Source of the DNA: Pseudeuparius sepicola
Lineage: Eukaryota; Arthropoda; Insecta; Coleoptera; Anthribidae
Reading direction: 5' to 3'
Assembly: GCA_963920635.1 (NCBI GenBank)
Contig: OY987298.1
Coordinates: forward strand, 130,581,735 to 130,645,734
Length of the DNA stretch: 64,000 bases
The position numbers were made by a program, and so were the translations under genes. Of the stretch, positions 21,308 to 32,156 are shown piece after piece (within the stretch, counting starts at the first letter, position 1; each line of letters starts with the position of its first letter). Under the pieces are notes generated by a model, which saw only the letters and a list, made by a program, of their open reading frames with translations, was not told where the DNA came from and searched no databases.

Positions 21308-21846
21308 CGTATATAGTATATAGTACATAGTATATAGTATATAGTATATAGTATATAGTATATAGTATATAGTATATAGTATATAGTATATAGTATATAG
21401 TATATAGTATATAGTATATAGTATATAGTATATAGTATATAGTATATAGTATATAGTATATAGTATATAGTATATAGTATATAGTATATAGTATATAGTA
21501 TATAGTATATAGTATATAGTATATAGTATATACTATATACTATATAGTATATAGTATATAGTATATAGTATATAGTATATAGTATATAGTATATAGTATA
21601 TAGTATATAGTATATAGGATATAGTATATAGTATATAGTATATAGTATATAGTATATAGTATATAGTATATAGTATATAGTATATAGTATATAGTATATA
21701 GTATATAGTATATAGTATATAGTATATAGTATATAGTATATAGTATATAGTATATAGTATATAGTATATAGTATATAGTATATAGTATATAGTATATAGT
21801 ATATAGTATATAGTATATAGTATATAGTATATAGTATATAGTATAT
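21308..21846. repeat. 7-bp microsatellite, about 77 copies of ATATAGT
   Basis: A nearly perfect heptanucleotide array. Interruptions: ATAGTACATAGT at its left edge, a short inversion around 21527-21546 where ATATAC replaces ATATAGT (the unit appears on the opposite strand for about two copies), and a single A/T-to-G change giving TATAGGATATAG near 21613. A 192-codon frame on the - strand is just the translated repeat (YILYTIY unit) and is not a gene. Confidence 0.95.
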
Positions 21847-21879
21847 GTAAAATGAGAAATAGCTCAGCAAGCTATTATA

Positions 21880-22317
21880 TCTCTAAATATGGATTCGTAT
21901 TCTTGCAGATTCTGGATAGATTCCAGAATTGTTCTTGGGTGATTAAGACCGCTGCCTGATCAGCTTCAAACGTTTGTAGGACACCGTGTTGCGGAGATTT
22001 AGCAGATTACTCACGACTTTACACACATTCCAACAAAACAAAAGCCTGCTCCTGCTGCTCTCTTAAGTCTTGGCGTTGTACTCAGTCAAGGATATGTGGT
22101 AGAGCGGACGATCATTTTTAAAATACCACAATGGCCAGCGTCAAATTTTGATATTTATGGTTTGGAAATGCCTGAATTGCGCAATAGTGTCATTGCTTTT
22201 GTTACGTCGGTAGAAAGTTCATTTCCATCCAACAAATTTTCTAATTTTTCTAGACTAAAGCGAACAGTTGCATACATACATACCTACTTAGATTCTCTCG
22301 CAATAGTTTGCATTTAG
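21880..22317 (+). pseudogene. BEL/Pao pol fragment downstream of RNase H
   Basis: In shifting frames the sequence gives LRPLPDQLQTFVGHRVAEI, ITHDFTHIPTK and then, from 22096, FKIPQWPASNFDIYGLEMPE and SNFSRLKRTVAYIHTYLDSL. F...RVAEIQ..T....W.H.PT..NPAD and the F S.L.R..AY motif are typical of the RNase H to integrase interval in BEL/Pao polyproteins. The integrase itself is not seen. Confidence 0.7.
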
Positions 22318-23179
22318 GTGATCGCCCATATTAAGTTCTATTTCGATTATGGAGATTACACAGCTCTTATTATATAAATCAGATTAGCATAATAAGGAAG
22401 CTTTTCACAAAAATATAGCGCTTTCTTGCTGGGAGAAAATATTAGCAAACGGTCTAAAATTATGAGTATGTATCCATTTTTGAAGAAGCACCCAATTATT
22501 CTGGCATCACCAGTTAACTAAACTTATTTTCAAATACGAACATTTATCAATTTTCTCTGTTCTAAAAACATTTTTTTTTTAGGTCGATACTGTCACTTTT
22601 ACATTTTACCGTATCAAACACAAACCAAAAATAATGCAAAACAAGAAAATCGTTACGTAAGATAGCTGCTAATCATTGTATTCTTCTCTGTTCTAATAGG
22701 TTTTTAAATGCCCCAATAAATTCTCTATAAAGTGTAAATGGCAATCCAACTATGTTTTGTATTAGCAAACATAAAAATTTTCGCGATAAAAAAGTTTTTA
22801 TTGGAAGTGTAATCTATATTATTTTTGGTAGATATATAGTTCACTATATTAAATCAATGTTGCATATTATTATAGGCATGCTGTTTGACTCATTGTTACA
22901 TAAATTTCTGAGATTTCGAATCAATGTTAATTAACAATTAGTCTTATTGCCATGCTGTTATGGTTGTCATGAAAAATTTATGCACTATATTTGCTGATTG
23001 AAGAAACCCCGTATATTAATGTGAGGCACTATAGCATTCTGCCGAATGCAAGTGTAGAGTAGTATCTGAACTTAATCCATAAAACATCTAGAACATGGTT
23101 TACTGCCCCTAAATTCCAAGAAATCCTCGTTAATCTCTTGCATAGTTTTAAGCTCCCGCACAATGCTCACCGCTCTCTA
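22318..23179. other. No gene recognised
   Basis: AT-rich DNA; a 60-codon open frame at 22752 has no recognisable motif. Confidence 0.4.
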
Positions 23180-23520
23180 TAACCATCAAAACCTCATAGA
23201 TTCTCCTAGAACTTTAATTAGAGCGCCGCTCATTAGCATTAACTCAAAATTCCCGAGGTGGGACAAAGGCCGCCTCGTCTTACACCTGATGTGCTTTCGT
23301 AAGAGCGCAAACTTCGGAGAAATTTACACACTTTCTACAACGACGCAGAATTACTTAGTAATTCAAATCGATACCTCTCACGGCTTCCCATAGCTCTGAA
23401 AATTTAATGAGAGCATCTCTGCTCAACACCTTTGTCCGTGAGGTTTGTTTGGGGTCGCACCAGTTCTCCAATCATGTGGGACAGAGACCCTGAATAATTG
23501 AACAATTTGAGGATTGTAGC
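23180..23520 (+). repeat. Diverged repeat block, copy B
   Basis: Matches copy A (18394-18690) through CATTAGC, GGGACAAAGG, ACACCTGATGTGCTTTCGTAAG, GCGCAAACTTC, AATTCAAATCGATACC (the ATGCAAAT core is changed to ATTCAAAT), CAACACCTTTG, GTTTGTTTGGGG, CAATCATG and CCCTGAATAATTG. Confidence 0.6.
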
Positions 23521-24216
23521 AGAAAGGGTATGTGAGTCGAGGTGTAGGTATATCGTCCTAGGGATAGTCTTGCGCATTCATACCTTTTTAGAGGCTCATT
23601 ATCGATTAACAACAACCACCGAAAATTTCTTCATAATTATAATCCATTTTAGAATTAGCTGTTCTAATTAATACAGTGGATCGTGATCATATGCCTCGCA
23701 TATACGCTTTCGGCCCTACTAAGCAAGGCAAGGCGCAGGGAACGAAAAGAAATGTAATTCGCCGACATTTTTAACCCTATATTGGTAGTTTGAATGGTGG
23801 CTTCCTTATTCCTTGTTTAAATTTTGTTTATAGGGTATATGAATAAAACTGCATTATGTTTTTTGAATTCGCCTGTAAAATCATAACAGTCATCAATACA
23901 TGCTTTTTTAATAAATGCGTTTGCAGAATTTAATCTCGATTTTTTTCTGTATATTTATCTTTTCGTTTTCATATATTTCATTATTAATCATTGTAAAAAT
24001 GCAATCCATTGGTATAATAAATAGGTATAATATTTTGCCAAATGATATTGTGTTTTCACTGATATTCTCTGATTTCTTGCTGATTTTATTGATTTTCAAG
24101 ACAAGAAACTAAATTTTGAAAGTGGCTTAGTATTTTATGTGTCATCGACAAGAGTATTCTCTGGAAGGACTCTATGTTTGCGTGTTCTATTCATCTTGAT
24201 AAACAGGATTTTTTAA
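23521..24216. other. No gene recognised
   Basis: Open frames of 63 and 65 codons overlap on opposite strands at 23908-24112 but are AT-rich and without motif. Confidence 0.4.
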
Positions 24217-24405
24217 TGCAACACAAAAGAACACGAAAAGTGTCTACCATCTAGAAACCTAACTGAAGAAGCAGCAAAGTTAAAATTGGTAAAACCACCA
24301 AAGAACTTTATTCCAGTTCACGAAGTAACTCATAAAGATCATGAAAATCGAGAAATAGTAATTCTCGATACAACGAACAGAGCCGCATTTCTGGAGCTAA
24401 TATAA
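24217..24405 (+). other. Short coding-like stretch, unknown
   Basis: An open stretch of 62 codons without an ATG at its start encodes a charged, non-repetitive peptide including LTEEAAKLKLVKPPKNFIPV and HENREIVILDTTNRAAFLEL. The mixture of hydrophobic and charged residues looks more like real protein than the surrounding translations. An AG precedes it near 24206. It could be a host exon, a retroposed gene fragment or chance. Confidence 0.2.
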
Positions 24406-25811
24406 TTAATGGAAGAAATGTCAGCAGCAAGTTAAATTCAAAATTATTCAAGCTGATCAAAGAAGAGCATTATTAGAAATCACTTCACTTTACTGCATTT
24501 TGAAGTAGAGATTAAAGAGGTAAAAGTTGACGTGCTTGTATTTTTTAAAAAAACAAAATGACAAATTTCATTATTATTAATAACATTTAAAGAAATAATT
24601 AGAAACAGTAAAAGGGCTATGAAAATTTTAGAATTAAAAACATGTTCATGTTTTTTATAAGTACCTAATTATTTATAATGTAATGTACATATAGGTTATA
24701 ATGTACAATAATAATGATATTACTTACCTTTATGATTATTGAAATTTGTTTTGATTAAGATGTGTAATTTCTCGACCTACTTAATTCCGGAATGAATGAA
24801 GGAATATCTTAAAGCCAACAAATATCTTGGACCTATGTCATATACTTAAAAAAAATAATTTCCATTTTTCACAAAATGACAACCAAGATATTACATTATT
24901 TATGGAACCGACCCGTATAATTTATTTCAAATTCCCCTCCTCGCATTTATAGGGCTAAAAATGGCCGCCAAATTATTCCTCCAGTCGGACGTCTCTTTTG
25001 CGCGATATAGGTTGCTATTGGTTGTGATATATACGAGAAAATGATAAGAGAACCGACATTTTTTAGTTTAAATCGCACAATGAGCAAAAAAAAAAACACG
25101 GGGCACCAAACATACTCAGTTATTTCTGTTATTTTATCTCGAAAACATTCCTTTTCATTTATTTCAGAATGTGGACTTTTTCGAAAAAGTTGCAGACCCG
25201 TCGTTTATATTATGATAAGGGATACATCCTTAAACTGATTGTTTCGAATATATAGGACCATGTCATGGTATCTACTCGGGCCCATGCCTATAAAAATTGT
25301 TTTATTACCTCATCGTTGAGACATCGTTTATGTGTTCTTTATGTCCACTTGAACACTTGAAGTTCTACGCCTATGGACAAATTCGCAACAATCTGTTATC
25401 ACGGGCTTTTGCGTCTCTTACAGCAATGTCATCATACCAAATTATTTTCAAAATCATGCAAAGCGTTAAAAGTTATAACACATAAAGCATTTTAAAATTA
25501 AAATTTTAGGGCCGGATTGTGACCAAACAAAACACTTTTGCACTAAAGTACATTTCAGTAAATAAATTTTCCTTGGACTGTACTATATTCTGGTAGTGTT
25601 TTGTGAACAGCTTTAAGGAACACTTTGCGTACCTATTATCACAGGTTTCCAAATCCAAGTTTCTAAAATTCCACTTTGGATGCGATACGTATCTTATTCA
25701 AGTTATAAAAAAGGATTCACGAATACACTAAAGTACCTGAATGTCCTCGGGATACTCTTCTTTGCCCTTTCTGCCTTCTTCCTTTATTATAATATTATGT
25801 ATGTCCAACCT
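24406..25811. other. No gene recognised
   Basis: AT-rich DNA with open frames near 60 codons only. Confidence 0.4.
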
Positions 25812-26070
25812 CAAAACTTCACACCGTTTCTAGAGCAGATTATTATAAGCACTTGAAAAGTTTGGTGGGCACGCAGGCGAGACAAGAGCCCTCTCTCACC
25901 TGTGTCTTTGTGAGGCTCCCAAACTTCCTCGTAGGACATTTACCGGTTGTCAAGAATGACACGAAATTGCTCTATAATGCAAATCGATCGTCCCCCTTGT
26001 CCTGAAAATTTAATGGGACGATCTCCGCCCCACACCTGCGTTTCGATGGTTGGTGTTGAATTACCCGATG
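25812..26070 (+). repeat. Diverged repeat block, copy C
   Basis: Shares CACCTGTGTCTTTGTGAGG, CCAAACTTCC, CATTTACCGGTTGTCAA, ATGACACGAAATTG and ATAATGCAAATCGATCG (about 25974) with copies A and D, and CTGAAAATTTAATG...ATCTC with copy B. It is cut at about 26085 by TATACAGGGTGTTTCGACCCC, a MITE-like end. Confidence 0.6.
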
Positions 26071-27481
26071 CGGTACAACTATTTATACAGGGTGTTTCGA
26101 CCCCAAAAGTACGCCTATGACAGTGTTCTTTAAAACTGGCATAAAACAAAAACTTAAGCGCTTAACCAATTAGGCTGCCGGAGCATACGGGTTCCGATGG
26201 CTAGGGGGTATTTGTTCCAAGTGTCTATATAGTGAGTAGTAGAGCGCATTTGTTGATATATGCGACAAAACATTCCCCTTTATTTAATAAAGGGCGTATC
26301 GGTCATGGCGCAAATCAACCTTAGCCCGTCCGTAATGTAACGCCGCTAGATTCAATCTGGAAGCGCAGGGCGAGAGGGTCTCCCCTCTCCCTAGGCAATG
26401 GAGGGGAACAAGACAACCTTACCTGTCGAAAATAAACATCTACCACGTAGCGGCCGAGACCGTGACGTCACTGTGCTGATGGCCGCTTTGCTTAACTACT
26501 GTCAGGAATAAATTTAAAAGAAGCAGCCACAGAAGAATTACAATGTGCAACACCTTCGTATCAAACGTACACTCCTATCCGAGTATTTTCTTATTTGAGT
26601 AGTTTGGCTTCGATAAATCATTAGAAAAAATATTGCAAAAATCGTACGATTTGTTCAAATGGCGATACAGGACGTTTAGCACTGGTGAAAACGGTTGCTG
26701 CCTTTAAAATAACGCACTTTGTTCCTACAGCACTTTTAGTCTTAAAACGAATGTGGCATTTTGAAATACTGCGAATATTAAATACAAATTACTTTGACTT
26801 GAAGGGACCAGGGAGAACTCCGACCCGCTGATGACGGCACTGACCGAACGACGAGTGCGTCGCCCCGCCAGCAGTGCTGCCGTTGCAACACTAGGACAAA
26901 AATTTTTCCCAAGTTTTTCTTAAAAAATATCACAATTAGTTTTAATTAAAATAAACTACTTTATTGTACAGTTTTTCACTATTGTAGCGGCAATGTTGCC
27001 AGTACCAAACTGGCAAAACGAGAAGCCGCCACATACTGGTGTGAATGGTCGCCAATTTGTCGTCACATTACATGGCAGTTGTAACAATGGGAAACAATCC
27101 ATAATACTTCAATATTATGTGTTGCATAATCCTAGAATTAATTTTTTTTATTTTGTAGAGATCATCAAATTAAAAAAAAAATAAAAAACGGTTTTGGCAA
27201 AAGCAAAGTTTATAATTTGATAATTAAATGCTTTAGTCCGATTTTTTCGGTTTTTACAAACTTTTACTTAACACCAATCTGTTAGTTTGTTAGTATCATT
27301 CATAGCGGAACTAAACTGAATTTTAAACCACTTCCACTAGTTAAAAAAAATTAAAAATCCTGTTGAAGCAAATAGAATTCACGTGGCTACTTTAAATTTT
27401 GAAGCACAAAAGTTCTCTCCAGAAATTTCTGGGGGTTATAGCCCCTCCTCCAACCAGAAGCTTCACCACTGTTGGAAATAC
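26071..27481. other. No gene recognised; two GC-richer islands
   Basis: 26310-26500 (CGTGACGTCACTGTG, a CRE-like palindrome at 26460) and 26800-26890 are GC-richer than the flanks. They could be regulatory DNA. 26091-26150 resembles a DNA-transposon end. No coding feature. Confidence 0.35.
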
Positions 27482-27517
27482 CTTTGTTTAAATGATCGAA
27501 AACAACAGAAAACTCAC

Positions 27518-27597
27518 TTCGTTTAACTCCAAATTTTGCAGCAAGTGGCGTATCATCCCATATTCTGTCTCTTTTAAGCCATATTCTCGCATAAATC
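27518..27597 (-). other. Candidate exon, unknown protein
   Basis: On the - strand TTTTACTCGCAG ends at 27598 and a GTGAGT donor starts at 27517. The 80 bp between are open and would read FMREYGLKETEYGMIRHLLQ and a few more residues. A second frame through the same DNA is also open (IYARIWLKRDRIWDDTPLAA...), so the frame is not certain. The flank at 27600-27640 is itself part of a small inverted repeat (with 27665-27705), which weakens the splice-site argument. Confidence 0.18.
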
Positions 27598-28261
27598 CTG
27601 CGAGTAAAATACGAACCAATTTTTAATAAAATGAAAACAATAATTTTTTTCTCTCAAAAGACTAGTTTTCATTTTACTCAAAATTGGCAAGTATATTTCT
27701 AGAAACATTTGTGCGAAAGTAAAATGTGTTTTGACAACTGACAGACTGTAGTAGAATACCCTTAATGACTATTTTATTATCATTTTGTTATAATTTATTG
27801 CTTTTACCATAAAATCCAGAACTGCAGATATTTGCTGCTTCCTTCAAAGCTGTTTTTCTAGGCCTCTAGACAAAAACAATAGAAAAATAGATGGGTCTCG
27901 TTTCGATTAGAATTTTTCGCAAACGTTCGAAAATTCAGCTTACCTAAATACGCTCTAATACGTCCCTGATTTTTCCTGTCATTCCAGGCAACCTAGGGAG
28001 TTTGGAAAATGCCAAACGAATTGTCAACGTCCTCGCTATTCGGCGAGGCGACTAAATTCTGTGAATCCCCGCGCCTCTATGTAGACTTTTCGGACCCAAT
28101 AATTGGTGGTGAGTGGCGACAATGACGACACTTTTAAATAAGATACATCTAAAAACAGGTATAGGTATCTATCTATATTTAGAGAGTTTTTGCATGATGT
28201 GACAGAATTTTTAACAACGAGTAAAAAAAATAATGAAATCGTGATTTATAAAGATCATACG
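27598..28261. other. Small inverted repeat and unassigned DNA
   Basis: 27600-27640 (CGAGTAAAATACGAACCAAT) pairs imperfectly with 27665-27705. The remainder is unassigned. Confidence 0.4.
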
Positions 28262-29400
28262 TTTACAAATACCAAAGTCTAGAGAATACTATAAGTCGGC
28301 GCACTCGGCCTTGTGTAAACAAACGTTTCCCCCCTGCCGTCTCCCGCTCCCTCGGCCCGCCGTCATCGGAGTACGGCGATCGATATCTTAGTTGATAAGA
28401 AAATAAGCTTATAGACCGGGAGATAGTGACAGATTTTTGGACGTGATTTTACTCAGTATGCCTTGCAAAGGGCATTATGTGGCACATATTCTCACAATAA
28501 TAAGGTATGAATCAGATCAGAGAGTCATCCTGGGTTCTTCATGTGAAAAACTGAGTTTTCAATTATTCGAAGATATGCGTTTTGATATTATTTTATACAG
28601 GCTGCCATGTGTTTTATAATAAAGTTCAAATAGAAAATTCCTCGGAAAACCAGCATACCGTTAGGGTGGGTCCAAAGGGCTATTATTGCCACGTGACCTT
28701 GTATTTTAATAATTAATTTTTCCACGTTTCTAAACAGGCTGCCAATGAGAAGTATGCAAGTTCTTGTTATGAAACTGCTGAAGAAAAGATGGCATACCGT
28801 TTGCGCATATCCAAGTAGGTAAACTTAACATCGAATAAATCGTTTAAATTATTAAATAACATTCGATTTAAACAGTACTTGGACAAGCGTAAAAGGTATG
28901 CCATCCTTTTTTCAGCATTTTCATAACAAGCACTTGCATACTTCTCCTTGGCAGCCTGTTCAGAAACGTGGAAAAACTAATTATTAAAATACAAGTTCAC
29001 GTTACAATAATAGCCCTTTGAACCCACGCTAACGGTATGCCTATGGTTTTCCGAGGAATTTTCTATTTTGAACTTCATTATAAAACACATGGCAGCCTGA
29101 CTAAAATCATATCAAAACGCATATTTTTCGAATAATTGAAAACTCAGTTTTTCATATGAAGAACCCAGGATGACCCTCTGGTTCATACCTTATTATTGTG
29201 AGAATATGTGCCACATAATGCCCTTTGCAAGGCATACTGAGTAAAATCACGTCCAAAAATCTGTCACTATCTCCCGGTCTATATGTAGCTGAGAGCGGTT
29301 CGAGGCTGATTTACGACCAGTCGCAAAAAATTGTTGTTTTCTCCGAGAGAACAAAGAAGTGAACTGACTTATAGTATTCTCTAGACTTTGCAAATACATC
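28262..29400. mobile_element. Fold-back element about 1.14 kb
   Basis: The inner arms 28412-28847 and 28849-29282 are near-complete reverse complements (TATAGACCGGGAGATAGTGAC at 28411 against its complement ending at 29282; TGCCTTGCAAAGGGCATTAT; CTGCCATGTGTTTTATAAT; AAAATTCCTCGGAAAACCA). An outer pair, AGTCTAGAGAATACTATAAG at 28277 and CTTATAGTATTCTCTAGACT at 29369, extends it. The two spacers between outer and inner arms do not match: the left one is GC-rich (28310-28390), the right one is not. No protein. Confidence 0.8.
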
Positions 29401-29936
29401 AGTGGCAAAAAATCACCAAAAATAAGGATACTTAAAGAACTTTCCACCAAATCACCAGATCGACCCCAAATCAAATATAGTGAATTTTCACCAGATATGT
29501 CAACATTGTGAGGCCCCGCGAAACTAAGAGGTGGGGACCGCGACATGGCCGCGTGTGCGCATTTCGCGCACAAATTATTTATGGCGTGAGCGTGAACTAT
29601 GTAACCTGTCAGCTGATATTAGCGGAGTTATTAGGTATTATTAGGAGAGTTTAACAAGTTAAAATAATTTTTGTTTCCTTTACAAGTGGAATTAGTTAGT
29701 TTTAATTTTCCTAATTCTTACAGAGTAAGGGAAAACGAGAGGAAAAATTAATTTTCTAGCAATATTAATTTAGTTATTTTGGAACGTCACAAATTAACAT
29801 TTCCATTTACTTAAGTACTGTATTATTTAAACATTTAAAAACCTCGCTATCCTCATGTTTAGTTTTAAATTCTAAAAGGTGTGCGGTGAAATGGCAAGTG
29901 CGTTGTTCGTATTTCCGTAAATCCGTAGATCATGAT
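29401..29936. other. No gene recognised
   Basis: GC-richer around 29500-29600 (GTGTGCGCATTTCGCGCACA), AT-rich afterwards. A 108-codon - strand frame (29247-29573) overlaps the fold-back arm and shows no motif. Confidence 0.35.
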
Positions 29937-29937
29937 T

Positions 29938-29957
29938 GAGATGCATCGATGCATCTC
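29938..29957. other. Perfect 20-bp palindrome
   Basis: GAGATGCATCGATGCATCTC reads the same on both strands. It overlaps the start of the coding-like stretch at 29949. Confidence 0.9.
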
Positions 29958-30158
29958 GAAGGTAGTTTTATTGCATGCTATTCGCTAAAAGAAGCATTAG
30001 GGCTTGTTCAACAATTAGTTGAAACACGATCTCTCAAATTCTCTGAAAAAGCGATACGTCTGGCAACGCTGATTGGAGGGGAAGATGTTGATACCCGGCA
30101 AGGTCAGTTTTATTTGCAGATTCGTTTCAAGCCCTTTCTTCCCTATACCTGCCCTTAA
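29949..30158 (+). other. Short coding-like stretch, unknown
   Basis: 70 codons from ATG. The first 53 have a protein-like, amphipathic composition (FIACYSLKEALGLVQQLVET, SLKFSEKAIRLATLIGGEDV), suggestive of helices. At 30106 the sequence CGGCAAG|GTCAGT could be a splice donor, after which the translation looks random. I do not recognise the family. It may be a host exon, a retrotransposon Gag remnant or chance. Confidence 0.25.
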
Positions 30159-30639
30159 AATTAACGTACTGTATTAACCCTGTATATGAAGCAGTGATAT
30201 AGTTGGATCTATAATAGGTAGCAATATTATTTATGTTATTCAAAAAATCAAAAATAAACATCATAGGCGTACTTTTGGAGTCTAAACTTACCTGCATAGG
30301 TGTATAGTTCGCGTTAGTAGGTATAGTTACTTTCTTAATGTTGTTGGTCTGGTAACCTTTTTCTTTCTATGATGATTGTCCCAGGATTCAACGTTCATCA
30401 TTCTAGTAATGCTCAGTTGGAGTACCTATCATAGTAGGTACTTACTTGCAGTGGGTTATGAACCAGACACATTATCGATAACCACTTCAATAAAATATAG
30501 TTATAAGTGTATTAAAACAAAAAATTTGGTAATTGACTTTTAACACACAATTATTTGTCACATTGGCTAGTTAGTTTTTTTTTATCAATGTTAATCTCGA
30601 TAAACATACAATTTGCTTTTCATCAGCTTCTGTATAGAT
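30159..30639. other. No gene recognised
   Basis: TCATAGGCGTACTTTTGG at 30259-30276 is the inverted form of the transposon-end-like phrase at 26101. The rest is unassigned. Confidence 0.4.
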
Positions 30640-30830
30640 CACACCAAGCCTCTTTGTCCCCAAACTTTCATTGGACTGGAGGGCTTTTGCTGGGTGTCAA
30701 CAATTATTACGCATAAATGCCTCATAATGCAAATCGATCACAGTTTCCTCCTCTCTGTCACCAATGTTTCGCCAGATTATTTGGGAACGCATGCATCAGA
30801 TTGTATCGATTGTAGGACGCCATTATTAAT
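30640..30830 (+). repeat. Diverged repeat block, copy D
   Basis: CCCCAAACTTTCATT, GGGTGTCAACAATTATTACG and CTCATAATGCAAATCGATCAC (about 30726) align with copies A and C. The 3' part is more diverged. Confidence 0.55.
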
Positions 30831-31559
30831 TTATTAGTTACTTTTTGAACCAGCGAATTCACTTGTGCAACAGGAGAAAAGATTAAACACTGTTAGTAAT
30901 GGCTGATACCTGTCCTGTTCCTTATTCTTTTCTGATTATAAAACAGCATTTTGGAAACTTAGATAAGAGAATACGAAAATCATACAAATGTTTTCTGAGA
31001 AAATTTCGGATCTATTTATTTAATTACGTTGTCGTTTTTGGGCCATTAAACCAAGTACGACTCATACTATAAAATTGACAACAATTATCATGAATGCTTT
31101 AGTATAAAAAACTTTGCAAAAATTTCTGAATTCTTTGCCAATACCAACACATTTGCAAATCATTTTCAGGGTATATCTATATCCCCGTTGGAACTTATTA
31201 TTTGAATGTGTCCTAGGTATAAAATTTCTTTTACCCATTTAATGTTGGTTTGAGAGAAACTTCCTGTCTCCCAAATAATTTGCCCGCTACCAGGGAAACC
31301 CCATGCATTCAATGCCGGTCTCTAAAACACGCTGAAAAAATTATGAAGGAATAATGAAGTAAAAATAGTGTAACGAAAAATGCCTCTAAAGTTGCGATAT
31401 TAGGTTTTTATGAACATGTTTGCACTGTTTTCTAACCTCAAAGATTTGGCAGATAAATTTTACGTTTCACTGTTCAACTTAGGTACAGTTTTATATATTT
31501 TTTATGATTAGTTTGGAGGTATTTTCCGTTGCATCTTTGTTGGCCTGAGGTCCCCAGGC
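30831..31559. other. No gene recognised
   Basis: No supported feature. Confidence 0.4.
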
Positions 31560-31845
31560 CCCACTTTCATTTAGTTTTCATTGTTTTCCCTGTATAGATC
31601 TTCCATGGGTTTTCTAGAAATTGACTACAACTTTATGATTTGTGCAACTGTCTTGACCGGGAATATTCTAGAGTAGCCTCTAGGCTTCCATTTGAATATA
31701 TATAAGCCCTAGGAATTGGGCCTGAGGGAAGTGATCTTAGTGCGATTTTTGGAGCTGATTCTTGGTCATTAACAGTATCTAACAAGTTTATTTGTGAAGG
31801 CTAAACAATAAAGGTGGTAACCAAGGCAACGAGTTTGGACTGTGA
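31560..31845 (+). repeat. Possible LTR fragment and leader
   Basis: ATATATATAAGCCC at 31698 (TATA-like) is followed by AGGAATTGGGCCTGAGGGAAGT and, 100 bp later, AATAAAGGTGGTAACCAAGG. Both segments recur at 48168 and 48281 with about the same spacing. A TATA box, a conserved initiation region and a TGG-starting site fit the R-U5-primer region of an LTR element, but no LTR pair or Gag was identified. Confidence 0.35.
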
Positions 31846-32156
31846 TTGAGATAAGTACAATAGATTCTGAAATTTCTCGAACTGTAAGTTTAAAAATAGC
31901 GGAAGTCGCATCTACGTGTCCAAAATGTAATTACCGTTCATTGGGACATAGAATTAGAGAAAAGGAAGGAATCGCATGCATTTTAACCGAAAACAGTCGA
32001 GATAAATGCAACAACTGCTATAAACTTGGGACCTTAGTGCCAAAAAATATAGGTACCTACATAATTTACATTTACAATAATTATTTAGAAATAATGCAAA
32101 TAAATCTATTTCTGGGCTATCGAATCAATTTTGTAAAATGTGAAAGGCGTGTGTAG
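31842..32156 (+). other. Open frame with two CxxC pairs, unknown
   Basis: A 104-codon frame with CPKCNYRSLGHRI and KCNNCYKLG in the first 66 residues. Two C-x2-C pairs could form one zinc site, but the spacing fits no family I recognise. The second half is AT-rich and random-looking. It directly follows the possible LTR fragment, so it may be the remains of that element's coding part. Confidence 0.22.

Larger units (their letters stand above)
20291..22317 (+). mobile_element. Decayed BEL/Pao LTR retrotransposon
   Basis: In order on the + strand lie a Gag start-like segment (20310-20405), a protease segment (about 20560-20690), the N-terminus of the reverse transcriptase (20990-21250) and the region downstream of RNase H (21900-22300). 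This is the domain order of BEL/Pao elements. The reverse-transcriptase core and integrase are missing, and a 540-bp microsatellite lies in the gap. No LTR pair was recognised. Confidence 0.72.

Noticed and set aside
21308..21846. Heptamer array as telomeric DNA
   Set aside because: Insect telomere repeats are usually TTAGG; ATATAGT is different, internal, and lies inside a retrotransposon remnant.
21292..21870. 192-codon - strand open frame (YILYTIY repeats)
   Set aside because: It is the translation of the 7-bp microsatellite; seven bases repeated give a frame of seven codons over 21 bp without stops. No gene evidence.
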